DNA of 64,000 bases from assembly GCA_918797485.1 (NCBI GenBank), contig CAKKNE010000001.1:2480001-2544000 (forward strand), read 5' to 3'. The DNA comes from Pelagomonas calceolata (taxonomy: Eukaryota; Sar; Pelagophyceae; Pelagomonadales; Pelagomonadaceae). Position numbers and translations under genes: made by a program. Of this stretch, positions 1 to 9,386 are shown piece by piece. The notes under the pieces are model-generated. The model did no database searches. It saw only the letters and a list, made by a program, of their open reading frames with translations, and was not told where the DNA came from. Position 1 is the first letter of the stretch. Each line of letters begins with the position of its first letter.

Positions 1-635
1 ACGGCCGCGCAGGCCGCCGCGTGGTTCTCAGTATCTTCCTCGCCGGACGACTCGTCCTCGAGCGGCGCCACGGCCGTGGAAAGCGCCGGCCGCGCGACGT
101 GCGTCGCCGCCGCGCAGCCGCACCGCCGCAACGTCTGCGCCAGGGCCTCGGCCGCGTGGTCGCCGTCCACATCTATAGTCTCGACGTGCAGCCACGCGCC
201 CCGGGCCTCGACGGACGCCGACGCCTCCAAAATGTCGTCCCGCGCCCGGCCGCTCGCGGTCCACAACACCAAGCCCACCTCGTGCAGGTCGTGCGTCGCC
301 TGGCGGTGCTCGTAGAGGGCCCGGTGCAAGTTCGCGCCTTGGCGAAGCCGCCGCAGATACACGATCGTGCCGGCGATCGTGCCTCTCTCATTTCCGTCCA
401 CCGTGACCCGCATGCGCAACCGCTGGCAGAGGTCGCCCGTCGGGGGCCGCGGGTGCCGCACGATGTAGCCCACGCGCACCCGGTCCGTGCGAGGCCGCTT
501 CGGCTCCGGCTCCCCAAAGTCGAGGCGCCGCGGCGTCGGCCGCTCGCGTGGGATTTGCACATCGTCGGAGCTCTGGCGCTCCGCCGTCACGCGCGGCGCA
601 CCGAAGTGATGGACGCCCGGTTGCAAGGGCTCCAT
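1..635 (-). CDS. hypothetical protein, 3' end beyond window
   Basis: An open minus-strand frame starts at ATG (633-635) and runs without a stop to the window edge, about 211 codons. The N-terminus (residues 1-60) is polar and Pro/Arg-rich. From about residue 62 it looks folded, with GYIVRHPRPP and a YLRRLRQGANLHRALYEHRQ stretch, then an acidic segment EDESSGEEDTE near the cut. I do not recognise the family. A well-formed GCTAG box lies 254 bp upstream (889-911) and points at it, which supports the start. Overlapping plus-strand frames here are Arg/Pro-rich shadows. Confidence 0.6.
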   Translation of the reverse strand, partial: MEPLQPGVHHFGAPRVTAERQSSDDVQIPRERPTPRRLDFGEPEPKRPRTDRVRVGYIVRHPRPPTGDLCQRLRMRVTVDGNERGTIAGTIVYLRRLRQGANLHRALYEHRQATHDLHEVGLVLWTASGRARDDILEASASVEARGAWLHVETIDVDGDHAAEALAQTLRRCGCAAATHVARPALSTAVAPLEDESSGEEDTENHAAACAA

Positions 636-1315
636 TCGTGTTCGGCTGCCCTTGGAGGCTGCACTCTTTGTGCGTCCGCGTCCGTGGCGGTCGGAGACGG
701 TGGGGCAGGTGCGGCGGCGGCGCTGGATGGGCACTCGCGGACTGCTAATGGTCACGAAAGTGATTGTGGGCTGCTGATCAAAGGGTTTCGGGTCCTAAGC
801 TGGCAGGATTGCGTGTATTGATGATTAGACTCCTCGGGAAGGCTCCGAAGGCTCGGCGAGGGCTATCATTCCTGTGTTTCACCCCGGAGCTAGCGGCCGT
901 AAGGCACTAGCAAGCCTCGGGAGAGCGCAACAAAGTGAAAGTGTCAAGTCTAACTTGAGCCGCAACCGGCTACCCGCCTTAGCCTAATTACGCGTCTTCG
1001 GGCGCCGGCGAAGAAAGCGCTGCGAGCCGCTCCTGCTCCGCCGCGCGTTGCTGGTGAACTGGAGACGCAAATTCCCGGGAGTACTCCACGACGGAGACGT
1101 CCTCTCTTCACGAGTCGCGAAGCCGAACGCGCGTCGCGCCTCCTACTAGCGCCGAGACTGCCACAACAGACTCGCAAAAATGAAGTCCACTGTGCCTTAT
1201 TGGGGCGCCGCGTGTGCAGCCGCTGCGGCGGCGCGTCGCGACCGCTGCGGACAAGATCGTGTCCAAAGGGGGCTGCGCGCCGTGCTCTCGCTGACGAGTA
1301 CAGCACAAAAGTGTC
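636..1315. other. intergenic
   Basis: Apart from the GCTAG box at 889-911 I see no gene or repeat. The short frames here are antisense or low-complexity. Confidence 0.4.
889..911 (-). promoter_or_regulatory. GCTAG box copy
   Basis: Box with both 5-bp arms (GCTAG and CTAGC) and core TGCCTTACGG, oriented toward the minus-strand gene that starts at 635, 254 bp away. Confidence 0.6.
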
Positions 1316-1971
1316 ATGGGGCCTGCGAATTTGAGGAGCCCGGTGGCGGCGTCGTCCCACGCGACGCGGGCCGCGACGAAGCGCCCGGCGGATGCGGCCG
1401 CCATCAAAATAGACCGCCAGCTGCTCGATGGCGTGCGCTTGCGCGCGTGCTTGGCTGCTCTGCTCGAGGCGGTGCTAGACGAGGGCGCGTGCCGCGACCG
1501 CGTGCACGATGCGGTCAGTCACTTCACGAAGAGGACATCGAGGGCTTCGAGGGCTTAGATGAAGACGTCAAGCCTCGTGTCCGAGAGCTGATAGAGGAGC
1601 ACAAGGTGGAGCACGAGAGACGTTTTGAAAAAGCTCCGCGCCGATCGAAGAAGAAAGCTCCGTCGAAGAAAGCTCCGTCGAAGAAGAAAGCGCCAGCTCA
1701 ACGCCGATCGAGGAAGAAAGTACGTAAACGCCTCGAGCCTACCGTTAACGAGAGCGAAAAAAGAGCCTTGATGCATAACGTGTGGCAGGGCGCTCGTGGA
1801 ATTGTGACGAAATTCCAGACATTGATTCACGCAGCCCCAACCGCGCGAGGAGGGTCAGTAACACCTGATCCGCGAGAGCAGCGGGCGCAGCGCACCCGTG
1901 CCGTACTATCGCTCAAGCCCGCGACAGGGATGCCCCAGGACGCGTGCGAGCCATCAATTTTTGCTTGCTAG
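1316..1971 (+). CDS. hypothetical protein, split over two frames
   Basis: Two protein-like stretches follow each other in different frames. The first, from ATG 1316, reads AAAIKIDRQLLDGVRLRACLAALLEAVLDEG and fades near 1520. The second, about 1525-1971, reads EEDIEGFEGLDEDVKPRVRELIEEHKVEHERR and then a Lys-rich run of APSKK repeats. A gap small enough for a normal intron is not visible, so this is either a frameshift, an unusual splice, or only one of the two is real. Family unknown. The second stop codon lies inside the next GCTAG box. Confidence 0.33.
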
Positions 1972-1990
1972 TGTCTTACATGCCGCTAGC
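1967..1990 (+). promoter_or_regulatory. GCTAG box copy
   Basis: Full arms with core TGTCTTACATG, 134 bp upstream of the plus-strand gene at 2124 and oriented toward it. Confidence 0.65.
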
Positions 1991-2123
1991 CATCTGCCGC
2001 GGCGCCGAACAGCTTTGTGGCTACTAGCTGCAAAGGATTGGCTGCAACCACGCCAACAAACGCATCCAGCAAGAACTCGACGAAAAAACACGCCGATCCA
2101 CGCGTGTCGAGCACTACAGCAGC

Positions 2124-3311
2124 ATGCGCCTCCGCCTCGGCACGGCCTCAAATGGAGGCGACTCCGTGTACCTCCTCGACGAGACGAACGGCTGGGTCTG
2201 CCTCGTCGACGCGGCGAGGAAGAAGAAGTGGGCCCACGACCCGGCGGCGCTGACGTCGGTCGTGGCGTTTCTTGGTTTAGACCACCAAGGCCGCGCGGAC
2301 GCGAGGGCATTGATTCGAGGCGTCCCCGGCCTCAAAATTATGGAGGAGCGGCTGCCGCTCCAGGCTATTTCACTGCGAGACGCCGCTTTGTACGTGGAGC
2401 ACATGGCTCAGGCCACGAAAGGTTTTGTGGGCATCGCGCTGCGCTGCGGCCACGCGGTGCAGCTCTTACTGGGCCACGTCCTGGGGAAGAAGTTGAGGTT
2501 GCCGCGGGCTCTGGGTCCGTGCGCGGCGCCGGCTTATTATGTTGGAAACCCGCGCACGATCATCCCGTCGGGCGCGCGAGCGCGGTGGCCCTCGTACGCC
2601 GGCGTCCTCGATTATGAGCTCGAAGTGGCGCTGATCCTGGGGTCAGACCTCGAGGTCGACGCCGATGAAACAACTTGTGCAAAAGCGGTCCAGGACCACG
2701 GCGGCTTCGTGCTCATCAACGACTTCTCGGCGCGGGACGTTCAGGCCGACGAGATGACGTCCGTGGGTTTTGGGTTCGTCAAGTGCAAGGCCTTCTGCAC
2801 GTCCATGGGTTCGGAAGTCGTGACCGCTGATGAATTATACCGCTCTGACGAATCCGGACGGCTGTTTGGCGACGGGCTGGCATGTGAAGTGTTAGTAGAT
2901 GGGGAGCGGTGGAGTTCTGGCAGAACGTCCGCCCAAAAATTCTGCTCCCTATCACAGTACGTCGAGCACTGTTGTAGAGGCGAGGGGCTGGGCGCGGGCG
3001 AGGTGCTCGGGATGGGTACGGTCCCCAACTGCTGCGGGCTGGAACTCGGGCGCTTCCTGGAACCGGGTTGTACGGTGGAGGTGCGGTGCGAAGAATTGGG
3101 AAGCGTCACGAACGTCGTCGCGGGCGCGCCCGGCGCGAACTTCCGGGATCTTGGTAGGGCGGCGGGCCAGCCGTCGCGGCTCGCGACGGCTTTGAAATTT
3201 CTGGGGATGGCGTTCATCGCGCCGGTCGTTGTTTTTATAGCGCTGCTGGGCGGCGCGATCGCGGCGCTGGCGTGGCCGGGGCCGCCGGTTAGGAAGGATA
3301 AAAAGGATTGA
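2124..3311 (+). CDS. fumarylacetoacetate hydrolase (FAH) family protein, membrane-anchored
   Basis: 395 residues. The core (about residues 150-320) has the FAH-fold signature: YVGNPRTIIPSG, then YAGVLDYELEVALILG with the metal-binding glutamates, then FVLINDFSARDVQ. Family members hydrolyse or decarboxylate 1,3-dicarbonyl-type acids using Mg2+ or Mn2+. The N-terminal ~110 residues are not typical of the family. Unusually, a C-terminal hydrophobic segment (about residues 355-383, GMAFIAPVVVFIALLGGAIAALAW) and a Lys/Asp tail suggest a tail anchor. The exact substrate cannot be told. The ATG at 2124 follows a GCTAG box by 134 bp. Confidence 0.85.
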   Translation: MRLRLGTASNGGDSVYLLDETNGWVCLVDAARKKKWAHDPAALTSVVAFLGLDHQGRADARALIRGVPGLKIMEERLPLQAISLRDAALYVEHMAQATKGFVGIALRCGHAVQLLLGHVLGKKLRLPRALGPCAAPAYYVGNPRTIIPSGARARWPSYAGVLDYELEVALILGSDLEVDADETTCAKAVQDHGGFVLINDFSARDVQADEMTSVGFGFVKCKAFCTSMGSEVVTADELYRSDESGRLFGDGLACEVLVDGERWSSGRTSAQKFCSLSQYVEHCCRGEGLGAGEVLGMGTVPNCCGLELGRFLEPGCTVEVRCEELGSVTNVVAGAPGANFRDLGRAAGQPSRLATALKFLGMAFIAPVVVFIALLGGAIAALAWPGPPVRKDKKD

Positions 3312-3390
3312 GTTACACACAGCTCGAAGGCAAAACGCATAACACAGAATAGAGTTACGCCCGCCGGGGAAAACCACACCACAAAAAAAT

Positions 3391-4170
3391 CTAAGCCGCG
3401 TCGCGCGCAGCACACAGCTCGTCGAGCCGCGGGCACGCCCGCGCCCCGCCGTAGCGCGCCGGCAGGCACTCATGCGCCACAAGATCTCCAAAATCGGGCG
3501 CCTCGCGCCACGAGAAGAGCGCGACGCGCGCCGCCGTCTCCGGCGCGAGCCAGGGCTGCACGACCTTGTAGGCCGTCCAGACCAATAAAGGGCAGTTCAC
3601 GACCAGTATCGACGCGACGCTGCCGGGGTAGTGCCGCTGCATTATATCAATAAGCCGCTTGAACGTCGGCAGGCCCCGCAGCGTCGATGGGGAGAGGCCC
3701 TCCATGTCGAGCACTAATACTCTCTTGCCCAGGAGCAGCGCGCGCTCGTTGCGGAGCGTCGACGCTCTTAAAGCTCGCTCCTCGCCGACATCGTCGAGGA
3801 GGCCGCCGACGTCCGCGCGCCCGAGCATCTGGACCTGGAGGCACGTGCCGTCATAACCCGTCGGCAGGAGCGCGCAGGGGTAGAGCGCGTCTACTTTTGC
3901 CTCGTTGGCGAGCTCCTCCCGGTCTTCTTCCGTCGCGGGGCCGTCCCGCGCGAGCTTTGTGAGCGCGTCGATGTTGTTGTCGCGGCGCCAGACCAGGGTT
4001 TTCGTTAAGAGGTGTGCTGCTTTGCCAGCATCACCACTACTCGCCTCTAGGAAGCGCCGGCGCTCGTCTTGCGTGGGCGGTCTCAGGTCTGCGGTCTGTG
4101 GGGCACAGCGCTCGCAGGTGCACGGCATGGCGAAGTCCGCGGCAGCACTTCTATCGACGATCGCTGCCAT
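3391..4170 (-). CDS. CRAL-TRIO (SEC14-like) domain protein
   Basis: 259 residues from ATG at 4170. The N-terminus has a Cys motif CTCERCAP, then a CRAL-TRIO N-like helical part (PPTQDERRRFLEASSGDAGKAAHLLTKTLVWRRDNNID). The lipid-binding core follows: RVLVLDMEGLSPSTL, LIDIMQRHYPGSVASILVVNCP and VWTAYKVVQPWL, matching the SEC14 pattern of D-x-x-G, Y-P and a VKPFL-like segment. Such proteins carry phosphoinositides, tocopherols or other lipids; the ligand is unknown. An upstream in-frame ATG at 4269 exists, but the extension would cross the GCTAG box at 4243-4267, so 4170 is preferred. Confidence 0.78.
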   Translation of the reverse strand: MAAIVDRSAAADFAMPCTCERCAPQTADLRPPTQDERRRFLEASSGDAGKAAHLLTKTLVWRRDNNIDALTKLARDGPATEEDREELANEAKVDALYPCALLPTGYDGTCLQVQMLGRADVGGLLDDVGEERALRASTLRNERALLLGKRVLVLDMEGLSPSTLRGLPTFKRLIDIMQRHYPGSVASILVVNCPLLVWTAYKVVQPWLAPETAARVALFSWREAPDFGDLVAHECLPARYGGARACPRLDELCAARDAA

Positions 4171-4242
4171 GTTGCCAGACTTTTGCTTAGGTATGCGATC
4201 TGTAAGGCGGCTGGCCTGTCCAAAATGGCTAAAAAACAGGGT

Positions 4243-4267
4243 GCTAGCGGTATATGTAGACACTAGC
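4243..4267 (-). promoter_or_regulatory. GCTAG box copy
   Basis: Full arms with core TGTCTACATATA, 73 bp upstream of the CRAL-TRIO start at 4170 and oriented toward it. This is the shortest spacing seen. Confidence 0.6.
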
Positions 4268-4320
4268 AAGCCTTCGATGCTTCACGAAAGATGTATATTT
4301 ATGACGAGATCGGAATGACC

Positions 4321-4785
4321 CTAGGATATGTCAACTTGCCCGAGGCGGGAGAGCAGGTCGACCGTGCCGGGCGGCGGCGCGTTCTTGCCGTCGATCAGGC
4401 CCGCGACGACCTTGCCGCCGCCCGCCGTCCGCATCATGGCGCCGGCACCCTCGATCGCTGGCCCGGGCAGCGCGGCGTCGTCGGCGAGGGCCGACGTCTT
4501 GCGGAGGAGCGCGCGGACGCGGCCGCGCGGCGGGAGGTGCTCGATGCCGACCGCCGCGCCGAAGGCGCCTTCTCTGAACTTGGCCTCGACGTTGATGGCC
4601 GCGGCCGCGACGGCCCGGACCGAGCCCACCTCGACGGCGCCGCCGCAGCTCGTTAGGCAGTCGGCGAGAAGCCAGGTCGCGACGACCTTCTGGAGGTCGT
4701 CGGGCGGGAAGTGCATCGCGGCCTGCGCGAGGTACGCGCAGGCCGCCGCGTGGGCCCCGTCGCGGCGCGCCCTCAGGCCCAGCAC
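4321..4785 (-). CDS. hypothetical protein or second exon
   Basis: About 150 residues with a folded look: AACAYLAQAAMHFPPDDLQKVVATWLLADCLTSCGG, then a Gly-rich segment and LLSRLGQVDIS at the C-terminus. No convincing ATG lies at the 5' end (the frame opens at GTG), and the SAP-like frame at 4773-5057 ends just upstream on the same strand. The two may be exons of one gene. I could not find a GT-AG pair that joins them in frame, so they are listed apart. Family unknown. Confidence 0.4.
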   Translation of the reverse strand: MLGLRARRDGAHAAACAYLAQAAMHFPPDDLQKVVATWLLADCLTSCGGAVEVGSVRAVAAAAINVEAKFREGAFGAAVGIEHLPPRGRVRALLRKTSALADDAALPGPAIEGAGAMMRTAGGGKVVAGLIDGKNAPPPGTVDLLSRLGQVDIS

Positions 4786-5057
4786 GAATAGAAAAACTTA
4801 AACCAAAACCCAGGGCCTAGCGCAATCAGTCCTCCATCGCAGCGCCCCCCGCGGCCGCCTCCTACGCAGCGTCCGATGAGGCTCTTTTTCTTCGGCTTCG
4901 GCGCCGGCGCCGCTGCTAGCTTGGCCTGTGCTTGCGTCGCGCGCGCGCGGAGGTCGCTCTTCTCGAAGCAGTCCGCGTGCGAGAGGCCCGCGGCCTGGAT
5001 GAGGGCCTTGAGTTGCTTGACCTTGAGCGTGGTCACGTCGGCGGCTTTGTGCTCCAT
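4773..5057 (-). CDS. small SAP-like domain protein (possible first exon)
   Basis: From ATG at 5057 the product starts MEHKAADVTTLKVKQLKALI, then QAAGLSHADCFEKSDLRARATQAQAKLAAAPAPKPKKK. The L-K-x-L-x-x-A-G-x-x-x-x-x-x-x-E-K-x-D-L pattern matches the SAP-like fold found in SAP domains and in the C-terminal half of ARMET/MANF proteins, a nucleic-acid or protein binding helix-turn-helix. The residues after KKK are Gly-rich and probably intronic read-through. It may belong with the frame at 4321-4785. Confidence 0.5.
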   Translation of the reverse strand: MEHKAADVTTLKVKQLKALIQAAGLSHADCFEKSDLRARATQAQAKLAAAPAPKPKKKSLIGRCVGGGRGGRCDGGLIALGPGFWFKFFYSCWA

Positions 5058-5437
5058 GATATCTGACAGACCTGCGAGGGAGCGATTGTGTGCGAGAGCA
5101 GTCGTGCGGCCGACACGCGTCTGTGACCAGGATTGACGGACGCTGGACGCTCGCTCTAGGTTCTCGCTCTCTGAGACTCCAGCAGTTTTTAGGCCAGTCG
5201 CGGGGCGAGAGGCGGCGCCGTCGGCGAGAGGCACGTGTGCTCTATTCTTACGATCGCAAATCACCTCGTCTTGGTCGTAGGCGCGTTTGCAGCCGCGAGA
5301 GCGCGATCAAGTAGCGAGAGCGCGACAAGCCAGGAAAACCCGTTTTTTTGCACTAGAGGGCCGCGACGTTAGAAACCCAATCCAACCCACGGACCGGTTA
5401 CCAGCGACTGGCCGCCACGTATAAGGTTAAACAGGCC

Positions 5438-6463
5438 TTACGCCGTCGAAGAAGACGCCACGACGTCCGCGTAGTGCAGCGCCCCGCCCCAGCGCACGTC
5501 GTGCGCGCCGAGCGCGCCGCCGCGGCCCTCGAAGAACTCGGCGCAGGCGACCTTGTTGGGCGGCGGCGCCGGGCCGCGCGGCGCGACGCCGAGTTTCGTG
5601 AGGGAGTCCGTGAGGGCCACGCGCGCGCCCTGGTTTAGGGCCGCGTCGAGTAAAGCAGAGCACGCGGGCGGCGAGAGGTAGAAGAGGACGGCCTCGAAGA
5701 CGTAGAGCGTCGGTCTGGAAGCGTCGAAAGATGTGGAAGAGGCGAGGCGCTCCGGCAGGGACGGGCCTGCCTTGAGGTCCTCCAGGTTTAGAGGAAGGTG
5801 CTCGACGGTGATAGAAGGCGACCGTTTTGCCAGGATGCGCTTCTTGGCGTCCACAGCGCTCGGCAGGTCCACCTCGAAGAATTTCGCGCGCCCGCCGTAC
5901 CGCGCGCAGCGCGTGTCGTAGCCCGCGCCGACGACGACGATCTGTGGTGAAGCGTGCTCGGCCAGAAAGGCGTCCACGGCTTGATCCAGAAACCGCGTCC
6001 GCGACCCGATCCACTCGAGCTTTTCGATCAGCGACTCCGGGAGGCGCTTCGCGTTCTCGGGGCTCACGAGCCACCTCGTATTCGTCGGCAGCCACTCGAA
6101 GGCCTGCGGATCGTCGATGATGCCGCGGCCGGACAGCACGGCGCGCGTCCACAAGACCCTCAAGTTCTTGGACGAGTCCGCGGCGCCGCTGTCGTCGCCT
6201 ACGTAGAGCAGCGAGAAGAGCGCGTCGACGGCTGCGTCCACGACGGGGTTCGTTTCGTCGCGCTGCTTCTTCGGCGGGCCGCCGGGCGGGCCGCCTTTCA
6301 CGCCGGGCGGCGGGCCTCGCGGCGGGCCGCCGGTTGCAACGCCGGGCGGCGGTCCGCCCGGGCCCGGCTCCGCGCGCAAGGCGTTGCAACGCAGCGGCGC
6401 CATCGATGGCCGCTGCAGCGCTGCGGCGGCCACTACGAGTGCTAGAGCGCTGATTCGCGGCAT
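5438..6463 (-). CDS. SAM-dependent methyltransferase, leucine carboxyl methyltransferase (LCM) family
   Basis: 341 residues from ATG 6463. Residues 1-16 are hydrophobic (MPRISALALVVAAAALQ), a likely signal or plastid leader, followed by a Gly-Pro-rich linker. The catalytic part has TRAVLSGRGIIDD, SRTRFLDQAVDAFLAEH, then the SAM-binding motif IVVVGAGYDTRCAR, FFEVDLPSAVDAKKRIL and YVFEAVLFYLSPP. These are LCM/PPM-like motifs. The family methylates protein C-termini or small molecules; the leader argues against the cytosolic PP2A methyltransferase. The longer frame from 6526 adds a poor leader, so 6463 is chosen. Confidence 0.8.
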   Translation of the reverse strand: MPRISALALVVAAAALQRPSMAPLRCNALRAEPGPGGPPPGVATGGPPRGPPPGVKGGPPGGPPKKQRDETNPVVDAAVDALFSLLYVGDDSGAADSSKNLRVLWTRAVLSGRGIIDDPQAFEWLPTNTRWLVSPENAKRLPESLIEKLEWIGSRTRFLDQAVDAFLAEHASPQIVVVGAGYDTRCARYGGRAKFFEVDLPSAVDAKKRILAKRSPSITVEHLPLNLEDLKAGPSLPERLASSTSFDASRPTLYVFEAVLFYLSPPACSALLDAALNQGARVALTDSLTKLGVAPRGPAPPPNKVACAEFFEGRGGALGAHDVRWGGALHYADVVASSSTA

Positions 6464-6985
6464 CGCTGCGGGCGTTTTTGAGTCACCGCTTCGGAGAGCG
6501 CCTCGTAATGAGTGCGCTTCCTGCACCGCTTTTGCACCGGACTTGAATCAGAGCTGTGCGCTTGCAAAAGCCTATTTAAAAGAGAGCGTTATGCCCTGTG
6601 CGCGTAACGCACAGCCAACAAATCCAAGGCGAGCAAGCACAAAATCTAGTGGGTTACAACTAGCTCAACAACGACAATCATACCCGCACAACGCTAAGAG
6701 AGACCCCGGACGGGTCCTGAGAAGAATAAGTGACATCCGCACCGCTACTAAAAACTGACTGCAGAGGCGTCCTTGCTCCGCGTAGTAGACGGCATCGCTT
6801 GCGGTGTCGAGCGTAGCATACGCGCGCAACTGCAAGACAACAGGGCTGCACGCTCGCGACGCCATCGCTGCAAGCTTTACAGCTGCACAGGGAGCCAGCA
6901 CTCTCTGAGAGCAGTGTGACGCAGCGCACCACACGGCCGCGGAAGACGCCAGCCGCATCAACACAATACGAAGAAACGAGAGGGC
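6464..6985. other. divergent intergenic region
   Basis: Shared upstream region of the methyltransferase and the PTPS gene. It lacks a GCTAG box but carries GACGCCATCGCTGC near 6861-6874, a motif also seen upstream of other starts. No gene seen. Confidence 0.4.
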
Positions 6986-7624
6986 ATGGCGGCGAACGGC
7001 CACGCGACGACACCGGGCGCCGGCTGGGCCGCCCCCAAATACGAGGTCCAAGTAAAGTCCGAAAGGTTCAAGTTCAACGCGGCGCACTTCGTCGCCTTCC
7101 CGGGCTACCGCGAGCGGCTGCACGGCCACAACTACACGTGCAGCGTGCGCGTCTTCGGGCCCTTGTCCGAGCACGACGGCTACGTGTTGGACTTCGGCGA
7201 CGTGAAAAAGGCCACCAGGAGGGTCTGTGAGCAACTAAACGAGCGCTTCTTGTGCCCTTGTCTGGCGGACGCCCTGGCGATCACTCGTAATAAAAAGAAC
7301 GTGGAGATCGTCTGCGAGGACGCGTCGTTCTTCTCGATGCCGGAGGCCGATTGTGCGATGTTGCCGCTGAAGCACTCGACGGCGGAGGAGCTCGCCGCGC
7401 TCGTGTGGCGGCGCGTCATCGACGAACTGGGCGTCGAGAAGCTCGTGAAACGCGGCATCACGGCGCTCGAGGTGAGCGTCGCGGAGGCGCCGTCGCAAGA
7501 AGCGCGGTACACGCGGCCCCTGGCGGGCTACGACCCGCGCGAGGAGGTCCCGGTGTCTTTGCCGTCGCCGGGGGCGTGCTGTTCTCAATTCGCGGTGCCC
7601 TGTAGGCCGCCGGCCGCGCCATAG
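6986..7624 (+). CDS. 6-pyruvoyl-tetrahydropterin synthase / QueD family enzyme
   Basis: 212 residues. FKFNAAHFVAFPGYRERLHGHNY supplies the zinc histidines of the T-fold (AAHF and the LHGHNY pair). DGYVLDFGDVKKATR is the conserved D-F-x-x-(V/L)K segment, LKHSTAEELA the substrate-binding His-x-x-x-x-E region, and ALEVSVAEAPSQEARY carries the conserved glutamate near the C-terminus. Family members convert dihydroneopterin triphosphate to 6-pyruvoyl-tetrahydropterin, or make queuosine or folate precursors. The sequence cannot separate these, though a eukaryotic PTPS or folate-bypass role is likely. The last ~35 residues are Pro-rich. Confidence 0.9.
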   Translation: MAANGHATTPGAGWAAPKYEVQVKSERFKFNAAHFVAFPGYRERLHGHNYTCSVRVFGPLSEHDGYVLDFGDVKKATRRVCEQLNERFLCPCLADALAITRNKKNVEIVCEDASFFSMPEADCAMLPLKHSTAEELAALVWRRVIDELGVEKLVKRGITALEVSVAEAPSQEARYTRPLAGYDPREEVPVSLPSPGACCSQFAVPCRPPAAP

Positions 7625-8257
7625 TTGTTCGGTTAACTTGTGTTCTTTGATTGGGTTTTTGGCGGCGACGGCGTGCGTGGGGGCGGACGTTCGTGGCTCG
7701 CGATGGGTGGAGAGGCGTGTGACGCGCCGCGGTGTGTTGATCCCGCGCCTGGGTTTCCCCTCTTATAGCTCTCCCGCGACCAAGCGGAGGAATGTGGCTG
7801 CTCTGGATGGGCTGTGCGCGCGACCTGCGATTTGGTCTCCGAGGTGGCACACACAAAACACACGTCGTCCAGCAAGTCTCATCTCGCTACCAAAATGCAC
7901 GGCACCGCGTCTGCAAATTTAAATCACCAGCGGAGGGCTGAGCAATGACCGTGGGGGAGGCCTGCATGCAAAAAACAGGGCCGCGCGCGGCCTCGTAATG
8001 GCCGAGCAATACTGGAAGCCTGGGCGATCACGCACGTGACGCGCCCCACGGCGCCGCGGTGCAGCGCGCGGCCACCGGTGGCCCCAGTAAACCCTCCGTG
8101 CCCCCGCCAGCAATGCGTGGTGCAAGAAACGCCATCAATAAGCCAACCGCGGCCGGCCGCCGACGGCGAATATCCTTGGCCCTGCCCGAGCCCTCACACA
8201 CCCCCGGGAGCGAAAAAAGCCGCCCGCGCACCACCGCTAACCCAAATACCCACGCAG
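7625..8257. other. intergenic plus probable first exon and intron of GAPDH
   Basis: The GAPDH leader is open from about 8241 and is preceded by a good branch-point sequence (CTAAC, 8237-8241) and acceptor (CACGCAG, ending 8257). The short first exon with the start codon must lie upstream, but I could not fix it. No other gene is visible. Confidence 0.5.
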
Positions 8258-9386
8258 GAAGTACACCGCCGCCGCCCTCCTCGCCTCCGGCGCGTCCGCG
8301 TTCACGACGTCGGGCAATGCCCTCCCGGCGGCCACGCGCCCCCAGGCCGCCGCCCAGGCGCCGACCATGGCCGTCGCCGGCGGCATCAACGGCTTCGGCC
8401 GCATCGGCCGCCTCGTGGCCCGCATCATGGCCAAGTCGGACGCGATCGACCTCAAGCTCGTGAACTCGGGCGCGGCCAACGAGTACATGGCCTACCAGTT
8501 CAAGTACGACTCCATCCACGGCCGCTACCCGGGCACCATCGAGCCCACGGCCGACGGCCTCATGATCGACGGCGTCCTCACGCCGACGACGCACACGCGC
8601 GACCCGTCCGAGATCCCCTTCGGCGCGATGGGCGCCGAGTACATCTGCGAGTCCACCGGCGCCTTCCTCACGGCCGACAAGGTCGCGCCCCACATCGCCG
8701 CCGGCGCCAAGAAGATCATCTTCTCGGCCCCGGCCAAGGACGACTCCCCGACGGTCGTCATGGGCGTCAACGAGGAGACCTACGACCCGTCCATGGTCGC
8801 CGTCTCCTGCGCGTCCTGCACGACCAACGGCCTCGCGCCCATGGTCAAGGCCATCAACGACAAGTTCGGCATCGAGGAGGGCCTCATGACGACGGTCCAC
8901 GCCATGACGGCCACCCAGAAGGTCGTCGACGCGTCCTCGAACAAGGACTGGCGCGGCGGCCGCTGCGCCTCCGGCAACATCATCCCGTCCTCCACGGGCG
9001 CCGCCAAGGCCGTCGCCAAGGTCATCCCCGACGTCAAGGGCAAGCTCACGGGCATGGCCTTCCGCGTGCCGACCGCCGACGTCTCCGTCGTCGACCTCAC
9101 GGTCAAGCTCAACACGGCGACGTCCTACGACGACATCTGCGCCGAGGTCTCGCGCCTCGCCGACGGCCCCATGACGGGCATCCTCGGCTACTGCGACGAG
9201 CCCCTCGTCTCGACCGACTTCGAGACCGAGCCGACGTCGTCCGTCTTCGACGCCGGGGCGGGCATCATGCTCTCGCCCAAGTTCGTCAAGTGCGTCGCCT
9301 GGTACGACAACGAGTGGGGCTACTCGAACCGCGTCGTCGACCTCATGTGCCACATGGCCGCCGTCGACGCCAAGGTCGCCGTGTAG
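8258..9386 (+). CDS. GAPDH: glyceraldehyde-3-phosphate dehydrogenase, plastid-targeted
   Basis: The mature enzyme from 8367 (339 residues) carries [15 protein letters not shown] for NAD binding and the catalytic ASCTTNG (Cys about residue 150). The His of [10 protein letters not shown], the substrate-site SSTGAAKA and the closing [12 protein letters not shown] are all present. Upstream of the internal ATG the same frame is open and encodes [20 protein letters not shown], a hydrophobic signal ending in ASAF, the cleavage motif of secondary-plastid targeting. An intron acceptor at 8257 (branch CTAAC, then CACGCAG) marks the exon start; the initiating ATG is on an unlocated first exon. This fits the chromist plastid GapC1 enzyme. 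Codon use is strongly biased to C-ending codons, as expected of a highly expressed gene. Confidence 0.96.

Noticed and set aside
1520-1550. A very short intron to join the two frames at 1316-1971
   Set aside because: The only GT-AG pairs in reach give 19-30 nt, too short for a spliceosomal intron.
8028-9353. 441-residue antisense frame over GAPDH
   Set aside because: It is rich in Arg, Asp, Gly and Val and mirrors the C-ending codons of GAPDH; a shadow, as are 21522-23318 (-), 49067-50941 (-) and 40597-41655 (-).
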